From Dorea sp. (GTDB lineage Bacteria; Bacillota; Clostridia; Lachnospirales; Lachnospiraceae): 64,000 nucleotides of DNA. The stretch lies in the NCBI GenBank assembly GCA_016295505.1, contig JAEDLC010000001.1:1-64000 (forward strand), given 5' to 3'. The notes under the pieces were generated by a model, which saw only the letters and a list, made by a program, of their open reading frames with translations, was not told where the DNA came from and did no database searches. How positions within the stretch are numbered: the first letter of the stretch is position 1; each line of letters starts with the position of its first letter. Below are positions 43,303-52,408 of the stretch, one piece after another. A program made the position numbers and the translations under genes.

Positions 43303-43881
43303 ATGGAAGAATTGGAGATTAGTAAATTAGAAGGTGTAATTGAAGCAATTTTATTTACCATGGGAGAATCTGTGGAGTTAAGTAAAATTGCATCTGCAAT
43401 AGAACATGATGAGGCTACAACACGCAAGATCATACATCAGATGATGGACAAATATGACGCTCAGGACAGAGGTGTTCGGATCATTGAACTGGATAATTCT
43501 TTTCAGATGTGTACCAAAAAAGAAATGTATGAGTATCTGATCCGGGTGGCAAAGCAACCGAAAAGATATGTGCTTACAGATGTCCTGCTTGAGACGCTTG
43601 CGATCATCGCATACAAACAGCCGGTGACAAAGCTGGAGATTGAGAAGATCCGTGGAGTGAAGTCTGATCATGCGGTTAATAAACTGGTAGAATACAACCT
43701 TGTCTGTGAGCGTGGAAGAATGGATGCACCTGGAAAGCCGATTCTTTTCGGGACGACAGAAGAGTTCCTGCGAAGATTCAGTGTGCAGTCACTGGAAGAA
43801 CTTCCAAGCCTGAATCCGGAACAGGTGGAAAGTTTTAAAGAAGAAGCAGAGGAGGAAGTGCAGCTTCGGCTGGACATCTGA
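43303..43881 (+). CDS. scpB: Segregation and condensation protein B
   Basis: 192-residue winged-helix partner of ScpA. ATG 43303 starts two bases after the scpA stop, with GGGAAAGG upstream; the frame runs further back inside scpA. Motifs LEGVIEAILFTMGESVELSKIASAI and LLETLAIIAYKQPVTKLEIEKIRGVKSDHAVNKLVEYNLVCERGRMDAPGKPILFGTTEEFLRRF are diagnostic. Confidence 0.96.
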   Translation: MEELEISKLEGVIEAILFTMGESVELSKIASAIEHDEATTRKIIHQMMDKYDAQDRGVRIIELDNSFQMCTKKEMYEYLIRVAKQPKRYVLTDVLLETLAIIAYKQPVTKLEIEKIRGVKSDHAVNKLVEYNLVCERGRMDAPGKPILFGTTEEFLRRFSVQSLEELPSLNPEQVESFKEEAEEEVQLRLDI

Positions 43882-43948
43882 GAATACCGGCATAGAAGTG
43901 CCGGAATACACATATATTACATTAACATGGTGATATATGGTGTGTGGA

Positions 43949-45172
43949 ATGAAAAAGATACGTATATGGCAGAGTCTGATCCTGATGGTTGTACTATTCT
44001 GGTTATCCGTGCTGCCTCTTTGTGCAGAAGAGAGCGGAGAACAGAAGACAGGGGACATGCCGGAGAACCTGTACGCCCGGTCGGCTGTATTGATGGATGC
44101 CGACAGTGGGCGTGTTTTGTTTGGAAAAGAAGAAGACGTCATAAGACCGATGGCGAGTACGACAAAGATTATGACCTGCATTCTTGCGCTGGAGCAGATG
44201 GAAGATGGACAGACGGTGACCGCATCAGAATATGCGGCCGGACAGCCCAAAGTGAAGCTTGGGGTGCAGGATGGAGAAGAATTTTATCTCACAGATCTGC
44301 TGTATTCTCTGATGCTGGAGTCTCATAATGACACTGCGGTGGTCATCGCAGAGGGAATCGCCGGAACATCAGAGGCCTTTGTTGACATGATGAATCAGAA
44401 GGCAAAAGAGATAGGATGTGACCACACTTATTTTGTAACACCAAATGGTCTGGACGGAGAAGATGATGGAGGAACGCATTCGACGACTGCCAGGGATCTT
44501 GCGAGGATCATGAGATATTGTATCATGGAATCTCCAGCAAAAGAGGAGTTTCTGGAGATCACCGCGACCAGATTCTATCAGTTTCAGAATGTTGAGCAGA
44601 GTCGTTCATTTTCCTGTAATAACCACAATGCATTTCTGGATATGATGGATGGGGCTTTGACCGGAAAGACCGGATTTACCGGAGAAGCAGGGTATTGTTA
44701 TGTGGGTGCCTTAAGAAAAGATGACCGTACATTTATCGTTGCGCTTCTGGCGTGCGGATGGCCGGATCATAAAGGGTATAAATGGGCAGATACCAGAAAG
44801 CTTATGGAATATGGAATCGAACACTATCATTATCAGAATGTATGGAAGGAACTGTCGCTTCCAAAGTTATCTGTGTCCGGTGCCGTATCGGATCAGAATC
44901 CATATACAGATTGTGTCGGGGTGTCGCTGGAGTTTGAAGAAAAGGGCGGAAGTCTCAGAATACTACTCGGCGAGGGAGAAAGCATCCGGACAGAAAAACA
45001 GATTACTCAGGAACTGGAAGCGCCTGTAAAAGCAGGGAAGAAAGTGGGAAGCGTAAGCTATTACCTTGAAGAACGGGAAATAGGTGTGTTTTCGGTTGTA
45101 ACGTCAGAAACGGTGGAAAAACGGGATCTGAAGTGGTGCCTGTCATGGCTTGTGAAAAAGCTGTGCCTCTGA
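43949..45172 (+). CDS. D-alanyl-D-alanine carboxypeptidase (DacF-type), second copy
   Basis: 407-residue exported PBP5-family enzyme. Start 43949 gives the signal peptide MKKIRIWQSLILMVVLFWLSVLPLCAEE; ATG 43937 would add four residues, and neither has a strong ribosome binding site. Motifs: S70-T-T-K73, SHND (SxN) and KTGFTGEAGYC. C-terminal PBP5_C region with KAGKKVGSVSYYLEEREIG, and a cationic amphipathic end. Clearly related to the protein at 40213 but divergent, so paralogues rather than a recent duplication. Probably read from the scpAB promoter. Confidence 0.9.
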   Translation: MKKIRIWQSLILMVVLFWLSVLPLCAEESGEQKTGDMPENLYARSAVLMDADSGRVLFGKEEDVIRPMASTTKIMTCILALEQMEDGQTVTASEYAAGQPKVKLGVQDGEEFYLTDLLYSLMLESHNDTAVVIAEGIAGTSEAFVDMMNQKAKEIGCDHTYFVTPNGLDGEDDGGTHSTTARDLARIMRYCIMESPAKEEFLEITATRFYQFQNVEQSRSFSCNNHNAFLDMMDGALTGKTGFTGEAGYCYVGALRKDDRTFIVALLACGWPDHKGYKWADTRKLMEYGIEHYHYQNVWKELSLPKLSVSGAVSDQNPYTDCVGVSLEFEEKGGSLRILLGEGESIRTEKQITQELEAPVKAGKKVGSVSYYLEEREIGVFSVVTSETVEKRDLKWCLSWLVKKLCL

Positions 45173-45190
45173 TGGAAAGAAGGACGGCGG

Positions 45191-45219
45191 TTGATTTTCA
45201 GGGGTGATGCTTTTATAAT
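45191..45219 (+). promoter_or_regulatory. Promoter of the YbaK-like gene
   Basis: TTGATT (45191-45196), 17 bp, TATAAT (45214-45219). Confidence 0.8.
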
Positions 45220-45258
45220 AAAGAAAATGTGTCAATATACAAAAGGAGACGAAAGCAA

Positions 45259-45726
45259 ATGTCTATCGAAAGAGTAAGAGAATATTTCAGACAATATGGA
45301 ATGGAAGAAAGGGTAAGAGAAGAAGAGCATTCCAGTGCAACGGTTGAGGAAGCGGCAGAGGCGCTGGGATGCGAACCACAGCGTATAGCAAAGACATTGT
45401 CTTTCTACATGGGAGAATCAGCAATTCTGATCGTGACGGCGGGGGATCGAAAGATTGATAATAAAAAGTATCGAAAGTATTTTGGATGTAAAGCACATAT
45501 GCTGAAGTTCGAAGATGTCGAACCGATGATCGGACATGCGGTAGGCGGTGTGTGCCCGTTTGGAATTCACGAAGGCATAGATGTATATCTGGATGAATCG
45601 CTGAAACGATTTGAAACGGTGTTTCCGGCGGCAGGAAGCGGTAACAGTATGATTGAACTTACGATACCGGAGCTGGAAAAGTACAGCCGTTCTAAAGCCT
45701 GGATCGATGTGTGCAGAGAATTATAA
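45259..45726 (+). CDS. YbaK/EbsC family aminoacyl-tRNA deacylase
   Basis: 155 residues; ATG 45259 fits AAGGAG at 45243-45248. The YbaK fold is recognised by EEAAEALGCEPQRIAKTLSF, the conserved Lys region DNKKYRKYFGCKAHMLKFEDV and the loop GHAVGGVCPFGIHEGIDVYLD. The family edits mischarged Cys-tRNA(Pro) or Ala-tRNA(Pro) in trans. Which tRNA this copy acts on cannot be told from sequence. Confidence 0.9.
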   Translation: MSIERVREYFRQYGMEERVREEEHSSATVEEAAEALGCEPQRIAKTLSFYMGESAILIVTAGDRKIDNKKYRKYFGCKAHMLKFEDVEPMIGHAVGGVCPFGIHEGIDVYLDESLKRFETVFPAAGSGNSMIELTIPELEKYSRSKAWIDVCREL

Positions 45727-45786
45727 GAGGGTCAGGCATGGAGATCAGTATGTGAAAGGAAGAAGCTTTGACGGAGGATATTATTT

Positions 45787-47472
45787 ATGAAGACAAAATG
45801 GTGGCATGATAAAGTTGCGTATCAGATCTATCCCAAGAGTTTTAAAGACAGCAATGGTGACGGAATAGGAGACCTGCGGGGGATTATTGAAAAACTGGAT
45901 TACCTGGAAAGTCTGGGAATTGATCTGCTGTGGCTGTCTCCCATCTATCAGTCTCCTTTTGTAGATCAGGGATATGATATATCCGATTATTATAAGATTG
46001 CAGAAGAATTCGGGACTATGGAAGAATTCGATGAACTGCTGGAAAAGGCAAAAGAGCATCATATTCAGATCGTAATGGATCTGGTGATCAACCATTGTTC
46101 AGACAAGCATGAGTGGTTTCAGGAGGCACTTAAGGATCCGGAAGGGAAATATGCAGATTACTTTTATTTTGTAAAAGGAAAAAATGGGAATCCGCCGAAC
46201 AATTACCGGTCTTATTTCGGAGGAAGTGCGTGGGAACAGGTGCCGGGAACGGACAAGTATTACCTGCATATGTTTGCAAAAGAGCAGCCGGATCTGAACT
46301 GGGAAAATCCCAGAGTCCGCCAGGAACTTTTTGAGATGGTAAACTGGTGGCTGGATAAGGGAATTGCAGGATTTCGGATTGATGCGATCATTAATATTAA
46401 GAAAAATCTTACATTTCCGGATTGTGAACCAGACGGACCGGACGGATTAAGATCCTGCGTTCATATGGTAGAAGAAGCAGAGGGAATCGGCGAGTTTCTG
46501 GGTGAGTTAAAGCAAAAGACCTTTGCAAAGTACGATGCATTTACGGTAGGAGAAGTCTTTAATATGAAAGAATCTGAGCTTGAGCAGTTTGCAGGAGATG
46601 ATGGGTACTTTTCTACCATGTTTGATTTTGCGCCGCATATTCTGACAGAAGGTGAAAAAGGGTGGTATGATGCGAAGGAGGCTGAATTCACGGAGTGGAA
46701 AAAGACGATCATAGATTCTCAGCTGAGGTGCCAGGGAAAGGCATTCCTCGCCAATATCATTGAAAATCATGATGAACCAAGAGGAGCGAGCCGTTATCTT
46801 CCGGAACATGCAAAAACACCGGACGGAGCAAAAATGCTTGGCACCATAAGTATTCTCCTTCGTGGAATTCCGTTTATCTATCAGGGGCAGGAGATTGGAA
46901 TGGTCAACTGCCGGATGAGCGATGTGAACGAATATGATGATATTGATACTTATCATCAGTATCAGGCAGCGCTGGATGCCGGCTGCAGCAAAGAGGAGGC
47001 ATTGGAGGCGTGCTGCCGCCACAGCCGTGATAATGCGAGAACTCCGATGCAGTGGGATGACAGTGTATCCGCAGGGTTCACGGATGGGACACCCTGGATT
47101 AAAGTGAATGAAAATTGTCGGGAGATCAATGTGGCATCTCAGGAAAAGGATCCGAATTCTGTGCTGAATTATTATCGAAAACTGATTCGCCTGAAAAAAG
47201 ATCCGAAGTGGCGTGAGGTATTCGCACAGGGAGAATTCATTCCGTTTCTGGAAAAGGATGAACAGATATTTGCGTTTGCCAGACGTGCAGAGACATCGCA
47301 GGCTGTGGTTCTTGCAAACTTCGGAACCCGGGAGCAGACGGTGGATCTAAAGCGGGAACTTGGGACTGCGGCAGATCAGATGCTTCTTGCTAATACGGAA
47401 CGGAAGCTGGAAATTGGAGAGACGAAGGTTACGTTACATCCATGTGATGTGGTTGTACTCAGTGTGAAGTAA
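45787..47472 (+). CDS. GH13 alpha-glucosidase (oligo-1,6-/alpha-1,4-glucosidase family)
   Basis: 561-residue cytoplasmic exo-alpha-glucosidase of the GH13_31 type. Start MKTKWWHDKVAYQIYPKSFKDSNGDGIGDLRGII is characteristic. Catalytic triad: nucleophile D199 (GFRIDAI), acid/base E256 (TVGEVFN) and D329 (IENHDEPR). The residue after the nucleophile is Ala, not the Val of strict oligo-1,6-glucosidases; Ala or Thr there generally goes with alpha-1,4 (maltase-like) activity. ACGGAGG lies before ATG. No sugar transporter or regulator is adjacent, so it looks like a lone housekeeping maltodextrin/sucrose-type glucosidase. Confidence 0.92.
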   Translation: MKTKWWHDKVAYQIYPKSFKDSNGDGIGDLRGIIEKLDYLESLGIDLLWLSPIYQSPFVDQGYDISDYYKIAEEFGTMEEFDELLEKAKEHHIQIVMDLVINHCSDKHEWFQEALKDPEGKYADYFYFVKGKNGNPPNNYRSYFGGSAWEQVPGTDKYYLHMFAKEQPDLNWENPRVRQELFEMVNWWLDKGIAGFRIDAIINIKKNLTFPDCEPDGPDGLRSCVHMVEEAEGIGEFLGELKQKTFAKYDAFTVGEVFNMKESELEQFAGDDGYFSTMFDFAPHILTEGEKGWYDAKEAEFTEWKKTIIDSQLRCQGKAFLANIIENHDEPRGASRYLPEHAKTPDGAKMLGTISILLRGIPFIYQGQEIGMVNCRMSDVNEYDDIDTYHQYQAALDAGCSKEEALEACCRHSRDNARTPMQWDDSVSAGFTDGTPWIKVNENCREINVASQEKDPNSVLNYYRKLIRLKKDPKWREVFAQGEFIPFLEKDEQIFAFARRAETSQAVVLANFGTREQTVDLKRELGTAADQMLLANTERKLEIGETKVTLHPCDVVVLSVK

Positions 47473-47514
47473 TTACAGAACAGAAATATTGTTTAAATAT
47501 ACACAGAAATACTG

Positions 47515-47571
47515 ACAGGGATCGATGTGAAAAATATGGAATGCTTCTATATTTTTTGTATCGATCCCTGT
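47515..47571. repeat. 12-bp perfect inverted repeat after the GH13 gene
   Basis: ACAGGGATCGAT and ATCGATCCCTGT, 33 bp apart, with an inner AAAATAT/ATATTTT pairing. It forms a long hairpin without a final T run; probably a 3' structure or processing site for the GH13 mRNA. The rest of 47473-47681 shows no convincing gene. Confidence 0.75.
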
Positions 47572-47681
47572 TGACGGTAATGGGGAAATTGTGGTATTTT
47601 AATGATATCTTATAAGAAGTCATGCAGTATTCCTGCTTACAGATCTGTAAAAGAATTTCCAAAGGTAGAAACATTTTTTGA

Positions 47682-47710
47682 TTGACATTTAGAGCGAAGT
47701 ATAATACTAT
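47682..47710 (+). promoter_or_regulatory. recA promoter
   Basis: TTGACA (47682-47687), 17 bp, TACTAT (47705-47710). An alternative TATAAT at 47700 would leave only 12 bp. Confidence 0.7.
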
Positions 47711-47723
47711 ATTAATCAGAAAG

Positions 47724-47737
47724 CGAACACTCGTTCG
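47724..47737. promoter_or_regulatory. LexA (SOS) box before recA
   Basis: CGAACACTCGTTCG matches the Gram-positive LexA/DinR operator (CGAAC-N4-GTTCG) with perfect symmetry. It lies just downstream of the -10, where LexA would block recA transcription until DNA damage. Confidence 0.88.
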
Positions 47738-47761
47738 ATGTGCGAAAAAGGAGAAGTAATC

Positions 47762-48841
47762 ATGGTAAATGAGAATAAAAAACGCGCGCTTGATGCTGCG
47801 ATTGCAAAATTAGAGAAGGATTATGGAAAAGGAACCGTCATGCGTCTGGGCGATCCATCTGCACAGGTTGCAGTTGAGACGATTCCAACCGGTTCTCTGA
47901 GTCTGGATCTGGCTCTTGGACTTGGGGGAGTTCCCAAGGGACGTATTGTTGAAATATATGGACCGGAATCCAGTGGTAAGACAACGGTTGCACTCCATAT
48001 GATCGCTGAAGTACAGAAAAGAGGCGGGATCGCCGGATTTATTGATGCAGAGCATGCGCTGGATCCGGTCTATGCGAAGAATATCGGTGTGGATATTGAT
48101 GAATTATATATTTCTCAGCCGGACAGTGGTGATCAGGCTCTGGAGATTACCGAGACGATGGTAAGATCCGGTGCCATGGATATCATTGTTATTGACTCGG
48201 TTGCTGCACTTGTACCAAAGCAGGAGATTGAAGGCGATATGGGAGACAGTCATGTGGGACTTCAGGCAAGACTGATGTCTCAGGCGCTTCGTAAGCTTAC
48301 TCCGGTGATCAGCAAGTCCAATTGTGTGGTTATATTTATCAATCAGCTGCGTGAAAAAGTCGGAGTAATGTTCGGTAATCCGGAGACAACGACAGGCGGA
48401 CGTGCACTGAAATTCTATGCTTCTGTTCGTATGGATGTCAGAAGGATTGAGACATTGAAGCAGAATGGAGAGATGATTGGAAACAGAACCCGTGTGAAGA
48501 TTGTTAAGAATAAGATTGCGCCTCCATTTAAGGAAGCAGAATTTGATATCATGTTCGGAAAGGGGATTTCTCAGGAAGGAGATATTCTGGATCTTGCCGT
48601 AAACTGTAATCTGGTAAGCAAGAGCGGATCCTGGTTTGCGTATAACGGAGATAAGATCGGTCAGGGACGGGAGAATGCAAAGATCTATCTTTCTGAACAT
48701 CCGGAGATTATGGAGGAACTGGAGAAAAAGATCCGGATACATTACCATATCGGAGAAGAGCCTGAAGAAACGACGGAAGAAAAACCTGCTTCAGCAAAAT
48801 CAACTTCGAAAAAAGCTGCGGCTGTAAAAGAGGAAGAATAG
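47762..48841 (+). CDS. recA: Recombinase RecA
   Basis: 359 residues. ATG 47762 is set by AAGGAG; an in-frame ATG at 47738 overlaps the LexA box. Walker [10 protein letters not shown] at 67-75, Walker [14 protein letters not shown]1/L2 DNA-binding loops ([20 protein letters not shown] and the [25 protein letters not shown] stretch). The acidic/basic low-complexity C-terminus ([16 protein letters not shown]...) is typical. Performs strand exchange and activates LexA self-cleavage. recX follows two bases after the stop. Confidence 0.98.
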   Translation: MVNENKKRALDAAIAKLEKDYGKGTVMRLGDPSAQVAVETIPTGSLSLDLALGLGGVPKGRIVEIYGPESSGKTTVALHMIAEVQKRGGIAGFIDAEHALDPVYAKNIGVDIDELYISQPDSGDQALEITETMVRSGAMDIIVIDSVAALVPKQEIEGDMGDSHVGLQARLMSQALRKLTPVISKSNCVVIFINQLREKVGVMFGNPETTTGGRALKFYASVRMDVRRIETLKQNGEMIGNRTRVKIVKNKIAPPFKEAEFDIMFGKGISQEGDILDLAVNCNLVSKSGSWFAYNGDKIGQGRENAKIYLSEHPEIMEELEKKIRIHYHIGEEPEETTEEKPASAKSTSKKAAAVKEEE

Positions 48842-48843
48842 AT

Positions 48844-49434
48844 ATGACGGTTACCAGTATTGAACCGGCATCGAAGACAAGATATAAAGTGTATGTAGAC
48901 GGACAGTTCGCTTTTACGTTATATAAAAGCGAACTGTCTCACTATCATATAGCAGTTGATGCCATTTTGGAAGAAGAGACCTATGGTGTACTGAGAAAAG
49001 AATCTGTAAAAAGGGCAAAATTAAAAGCGATGCATCTGTTGACAGATATGGGAAGAACAGAGGTGCAGCTGAGAACAAAGCTTAGTCAGAACGGATATCC
49101 GGAGGATATTGTGGATGAGGCCATGGAATACGTAAAGTCTTTCGGGTATATCAATGACAGAGAGTATGCGAGAAATTTTGTGGAGTATCGTAAAGATAAA
49201 AAGAGCAGAAAAGAAATATACGCACTGCTTTGCGGAAAAGGTCTGGACGCAGAACTGATTGAAGAAGCACTGGACGAGTGCTATCACAAAGAGGATTCCA
49301 GATGTGCGATAGAGACACTTCTGAGAAAAAAAGGTTATGATCCAAAGACTGCCGGACGGGAAAAAAGGCAGAAAATGATGGCATATCTGGTGCGAAAAGG
49401 CTTTTCCTACGAAGAGGTACACAATATAGTGTAA
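48844..49434 (+). CDS. recX: RecA regulator RecX
   Basis: 196-residue, three-helix-repeat protein that binds and modulates RecA filaments. RRT/RecX features: LLTDMGRTEVQLRTKLSQNGYPEDIVDEAMEYVKSFGYINDREYARNFVEYRKDKKSRKEIYALLCGKGLD and a third repeat near the C-terminus. A preceding short beta region (about 1-45) is common in Firmicutes. The recA-recX order gives LexA control through the same operon. Confidence 0.92.
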   Translation: MTVTSIEPASKTRYKVYVDGQFAFTLYKSELSHYHIAVDAILEEETYGVLRKESVKRAKLKAMHLLTDMGRTEVQLRTKLSQNGYPEDIVDEAMEYVKSFGYINDREYARNFVEYRKDKKSRKEIYALLCGKGLDAELIEEALDECYHKEDSRCAIETLLRKKGYDPKTAGREKRQKMMAYLVRKGFSYEEVHNIV

Positions 49435-49450
49435 GTTTCTGACGGAGTGC

Positions 49451-49479
49451 TTGACATATTTGTGAAAAAAGTATAAAAT
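49451..49479 (+). promoter_or_regulatory. rny promoter
   Basis: TTGACA (49451-49456), 17 bp, TAAAAT (49474-49479). Confidence 0.8.
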
Positions 49480-49526
49480 TTAAGTGTTGTATTTGTACAA
49501 TGAAAACTAAATAAGGAGGTGCTCCT

Positions 49527-51080
49527 GTGCCGATGGGAATATGGATTGCTGTGGCAATCGTGCTTATCATCGCAGCGGCAGTTATCAGCCATTTTGTAAC
49601 GGTCTCTAATCTGAAGAAAAATGCGGAGTCAAAGATTGGCAATGCAGAAAGTAAAGCGAGACAGATCATAGACGATGCAGTAAAGACGGCTGAGGCCAAA
49701 AAGAAGGAGTCTCTTTTGGAAATTAAAGAAGAGTCTATCAAAAACAAGAATGAACTTGAAAAGGAGACGAAAGAACGCAGATCGGAATTGCAGCGTTACG
49801 AAAAGCGTGTACTTTCCAAAGAAGAGGCTTTAGACAAAAAGGCAGATGCTATCGAGAAGCGGGAAGCAGGATTTGCAGCGAAAGAAGAACAGCTTAGACA
49901 GCGCGAAGCGAAAGTGGAAGAGCTGGGCAAGCAAAGAGTACAGGAACTAGAAAGAATCTCAGGACTTACCTCCGAACAAGCAAAAGAATATTTGTTAAAA
50001 ACTGTTGAAGAAGATGTTAAGCATGATACTGCGAAGATGATTAAAGAATTGGAAGCGCAGGCAAAGGAAGAAGCAGATAAAAAGGCAAAGGAATATGTCG
50101 TTACTGCTATCCAGAGATGTGCGGCAGATCATGTTGCGGAAACTACAATTTCGGTTGTACAGCTTCCAAGTGATGAAATGAAAGGAAGAATTATTGGACG
50201 TGAAGGACGTAACATTCGTACATTAGAAACATTAACAGGTGTTGAACTGATTATCGATGATACTCCGGAAGCCGTCGTATTGTCAGGCTTTGATCCAATA
50301 AGAAGAGAAGTCGCCAGAATTGCGCTTGAGAAACTGATCGTTGACGGACGTATTCATCCGGCAAGGATTGAAGAGATGGTTGAAAAGGCGCAAAAAGAAG
50401 TAGATGCCATGATCAGGGAAGAAGGAGAAGCAGCAGCTCTGGAAGTGGGAGTTCACGGTATTCATCCGGAACTTATCAGACTTCTTGGACGTATGAAGTT
50501 CAGAACCAGCTACGGACAGAATGCGCTCAGACATTCTGTTGAGGTTGCTCAACTTTCAGGTCTTTTAGCGGGCGAGATCGGACTTGATGTCAGAATCGCC
50601 AAACGTGCAGGTCTTCTGCATGATATAGGAAAATCTATTGATCATGATGTCGAAGGTTCTCACATTCAGATCGGTGTGGACCTTTGCAGAAAATATAAGG
50701 AGTCAGCAACCGTTATTAATGCGGTTGAGGCTCATCACGGCGACGTAGAACCAGAAACTCTGATTGCATGTGTGGTTCAGGCAGCGGATACGATCTCTGC
50801 GGCAAGACCAGGTGCAAGAAGAGAAACATTAGAAACATATACAAACAGGTTAAAACAATTAGAAGATATCACCAACCAGTTTAAGGGTGTTGATAAATCT
50901 TTTGCAATTCAGGCAGGTAGAGAGATTCGCGTTATGGTAGTTCCAGAACAGGTATCTGACGCAGACATGGTATTAATGGCCAGAGATATCGCTAAACAGA
51001 TTGAGTATGAGTTAGAATATCCAGGACAGATTAAGGTCAATGTAATCCGTGAGTCACGAGTTACGGACTATGCCAAGTAG
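49527..51080 (+). CDS. rny: Ribonuclease Y
   Basis: 517-residue membrane-anchored endoribonuclease that starts mRNA decay. N-terminal helix (about 4-24), a long charged coiled coil (about 35-195), KH domain ([26 protein letters not shown]), and HD domain with metal ligands in [14 protein letters not shown] and [14 protein letters not shown]. Start GTG 49527 fits AAGGAGGT at 49513-49520 better than ATG 49533. Confidence 0.97.
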   Translation: MPMGIWIAVAIVLIIAAAVISHFVTVSNLKKNAESKIGNAESKARQIIDDAVKTAEAKKKESLLEIKEESIKNKNELEKETKERRSELQRYEKRVLSKEEALDKKADAIEKREAGFAAKEEQLRQREAKVEELGKQRVQELERISGLTSEQAKEYLLKTVEEDVKHDTAKMIKELEAQAKEEADKKAKEYVVTAIQRCAADHVAETTISVVQLPSDEMKGRIIGREGRNIRTLETLTGVELIIDDTPEAVVLSGFDPIRREVARIALEKLIVDGRIHPARIEEMVEKAQKEVDAMIREEGEAAALEVGVHGIHPELIRLLGRMKFRTSYGQNALRHSVEVAQLSGLLAGEIGLDVRIAKRAGLLHDIGKSIDHDVEGSHIQIGVDLCRKYKESATVINAVEAHHGDVEPETLIACVVQAADTISAARPGARRETLETYTNRLKQLEDITNQFKGVDKSFAIQAGREIRVMVVPEQVSDADMVLMARDIAKQIEYELEYPGQIKVNVIRESRVTDYAK

Positions 51081-51092
51081 AAGATAAATGAA

Positions 51093-51144
51093 GGGGAAGT
51101 TTCGCATAATAACGGAAGGTTATGAGCGGAGCTTCCCTGTTTTT
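51093..51144 (+). terminator. rny terminator
   Basis: GGGAAG...CTTCCC with further pairing of TTCGCATA with TATGAGCGGA, then TGTTTTT. Confidence 0.75.
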
Positions 51145-51225
51145 ACTCTATGGGGAATTTTGTCCCCAAAAGACGATAATTGTTCGTTGATGCGAGGAGA
51201 TGTGAAAAAGCAGGAGGTAAGAAAT

Positions 51226-51771
51226 ATGGGTGATGAGGTAAAGAGAATAGGCAGAGAACTGGCGTATAAGGGAGTTATCCTGAATGTATACAAAGATCAT
51301 ATGAGCTTTGCCAATGGCAATACAGCAGAATGGGATTTTATCCATCATGATGGTGCGGCGGCCGTTGTGCCGGTGTTAGATGACGGAAGAATCCTGATGG
51401 TAAGACAATATCGTAATGCATTAGAGAGAATGACACTTGAGATTCCGGCGGGAAAACTGGATGATCCGAAAGAAGCCGGGATCGTATGTGCAACGAGGGA
51501 ACTGGAAGAAGAGACCGGTTATCGGTCGGATGATCTGGAGTGGCTGGTGACATTACGTACAACAGTAGCTTTCTGTGATGAAAAGATTGATATCTATGTT
51601 GCAAAAAATCTGATTCCTTCAAAACAGCATCTGGATGAAGATGAATATGTGGATGTAAAAGCGTATACACTGCAGGAATTAAAAGAGATGATCTTTACAG
51701 GCAGGATTGAGGATTCCAAAACTATGGCTGCAATACTGGCATATGAATCCAAATATCTGATACAAAAATAG
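51226..51771 (+). CDS. NUDIX hydrolase, ADP-ribose pyrophosphatase type
   Basis: 181 residues; ATG 51226 follows AGGAGG at 51212-51217, whereas the open frame further upstream crosses the terminator and lacks a site. Nudix box GKLDDPKEAGIVCATRELEEETGY spans about residues 80-103, preceded by VPVLDDGRILMVRQYRNALER MTLEIPAG, which is the signature of ADP-ribose pyrophosphatase (NudF-like). Cleaves ADP-ribose to AMP and ribose 5-phosphate in NAD turnover. Confidence 0.9.
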   Translation: MGDEVKRIGRELAYKGVILNVYKDHMSFANGNTAEWDFIHHDGAAAVVPVLDDGRILMVRQYRNALERMTLEIPAGKLDDPKEAGIVCATRELEEETGYRSDDLEWLVTLRTTVAFCDEKIDIYVAKNLIPSKQHLDEDEYVDVKAYTLQELKEMIFTGRIEDSKTMAAILAYESKYLIQK

Positions 51772-51798
51772 AATATATGAAAATGCCCGGCATATAAT
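51771..51798 (+). promoter_or_regulatory. Possible sigma-E-type promoter of the SpoIIM-like gene
   Basis: GAATATA (51771-51777), 13 bp, CATATAAT (51791-51798). This resembles the mother-cell sigma-E consensus (ATATT type -35, CATACAAT -10); a sigma-A -35 at the correct distance from TATAAT is missing. Confidence 0.45.
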
Positions 51799-51827
51799 GA
51801 AGTATCTTGGCAAAGGGAGGAATATTT

Positions 51828-52367
51828 GTGAAGATACCGGAAAACAAAAAGTATTGTGTTATGTTTTCTATGCTGGGCTTTTTTTCTGGGATTCTGTATG
51901 GGAACCTTGTATCAAAGAACTATATCATGAGCATGGGAATCTTTAATGCGTTTTTTTTGGAACAATATCGTCAGACGGATATCAGGACAACAGAGTATGT
52001 CTGGTATATTATCAGAATCAGACTGATGCCGCTTCCTGTACTGATCATTAGTGGAACAACAAAGGTACGCAAGGTGGTTGTGTACGCTTTTCTACTCTGG
52101 ACATGCTTTCTTGGCGGTATACTACTTACATCGGCTGTCATGAAGATGGGCGTAAAAGGATTAATATTATGTCTGATCGGAATGATACCTCAGGCAGTGT
52201 TTTATACAGGAGGTTATCTGATTCTTCTCTGGTATATTCTTGCATATCCGATCAACCGATGGAATATTTCGAAAACGATATGTCTGGCACTGTGTATGCT
52301 GCTTGGAATTCTGACAGAATGTTACGTAAATCCCGGAATCATGCAGTTGTTTCTGCAGACACTCTGA
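51828..52367 (+). CDS. SpoIIM-like membrane protein
   Basis: 179 residues with five hydrophobic segments. GTG 51828 is placed by AAAGGGAGG at 51812-51820. The stretch KMGVKGLILCLIGMIPQAVFYTGGYLIL resembles the Stage II sporulation protein M family core (..KG..L....PQ..Y..). In B. subtilis SpoIIM joins SpoIID and SpoIIP in septal peptidoglycan degradation during engulfment; no spoIID or spoIIP is adjacent here. Assignment rests on topology and this motif. Confidence 0.7.
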   Translation: MKIPENKKYCVMFSMLGFFSGILYGNLVSKNYIMSMGIFNAFFLEQYRQTDIRTTEYVWYIIRIRLMPLPVLIISGTTKVRKVVVYAFLLWTCFLGGILLTSAVMKMGVKGLILCLIGMIPQAVFYTGGYLILLWYILAYPINRWNISKTICLALCMLLGILTECYVNPGIMQLFLQTL

Positions 52368-52408
52368 CAGGTGATCTTGAATACAGGGCATAAAGAGAGA
52401 CTGACGCA

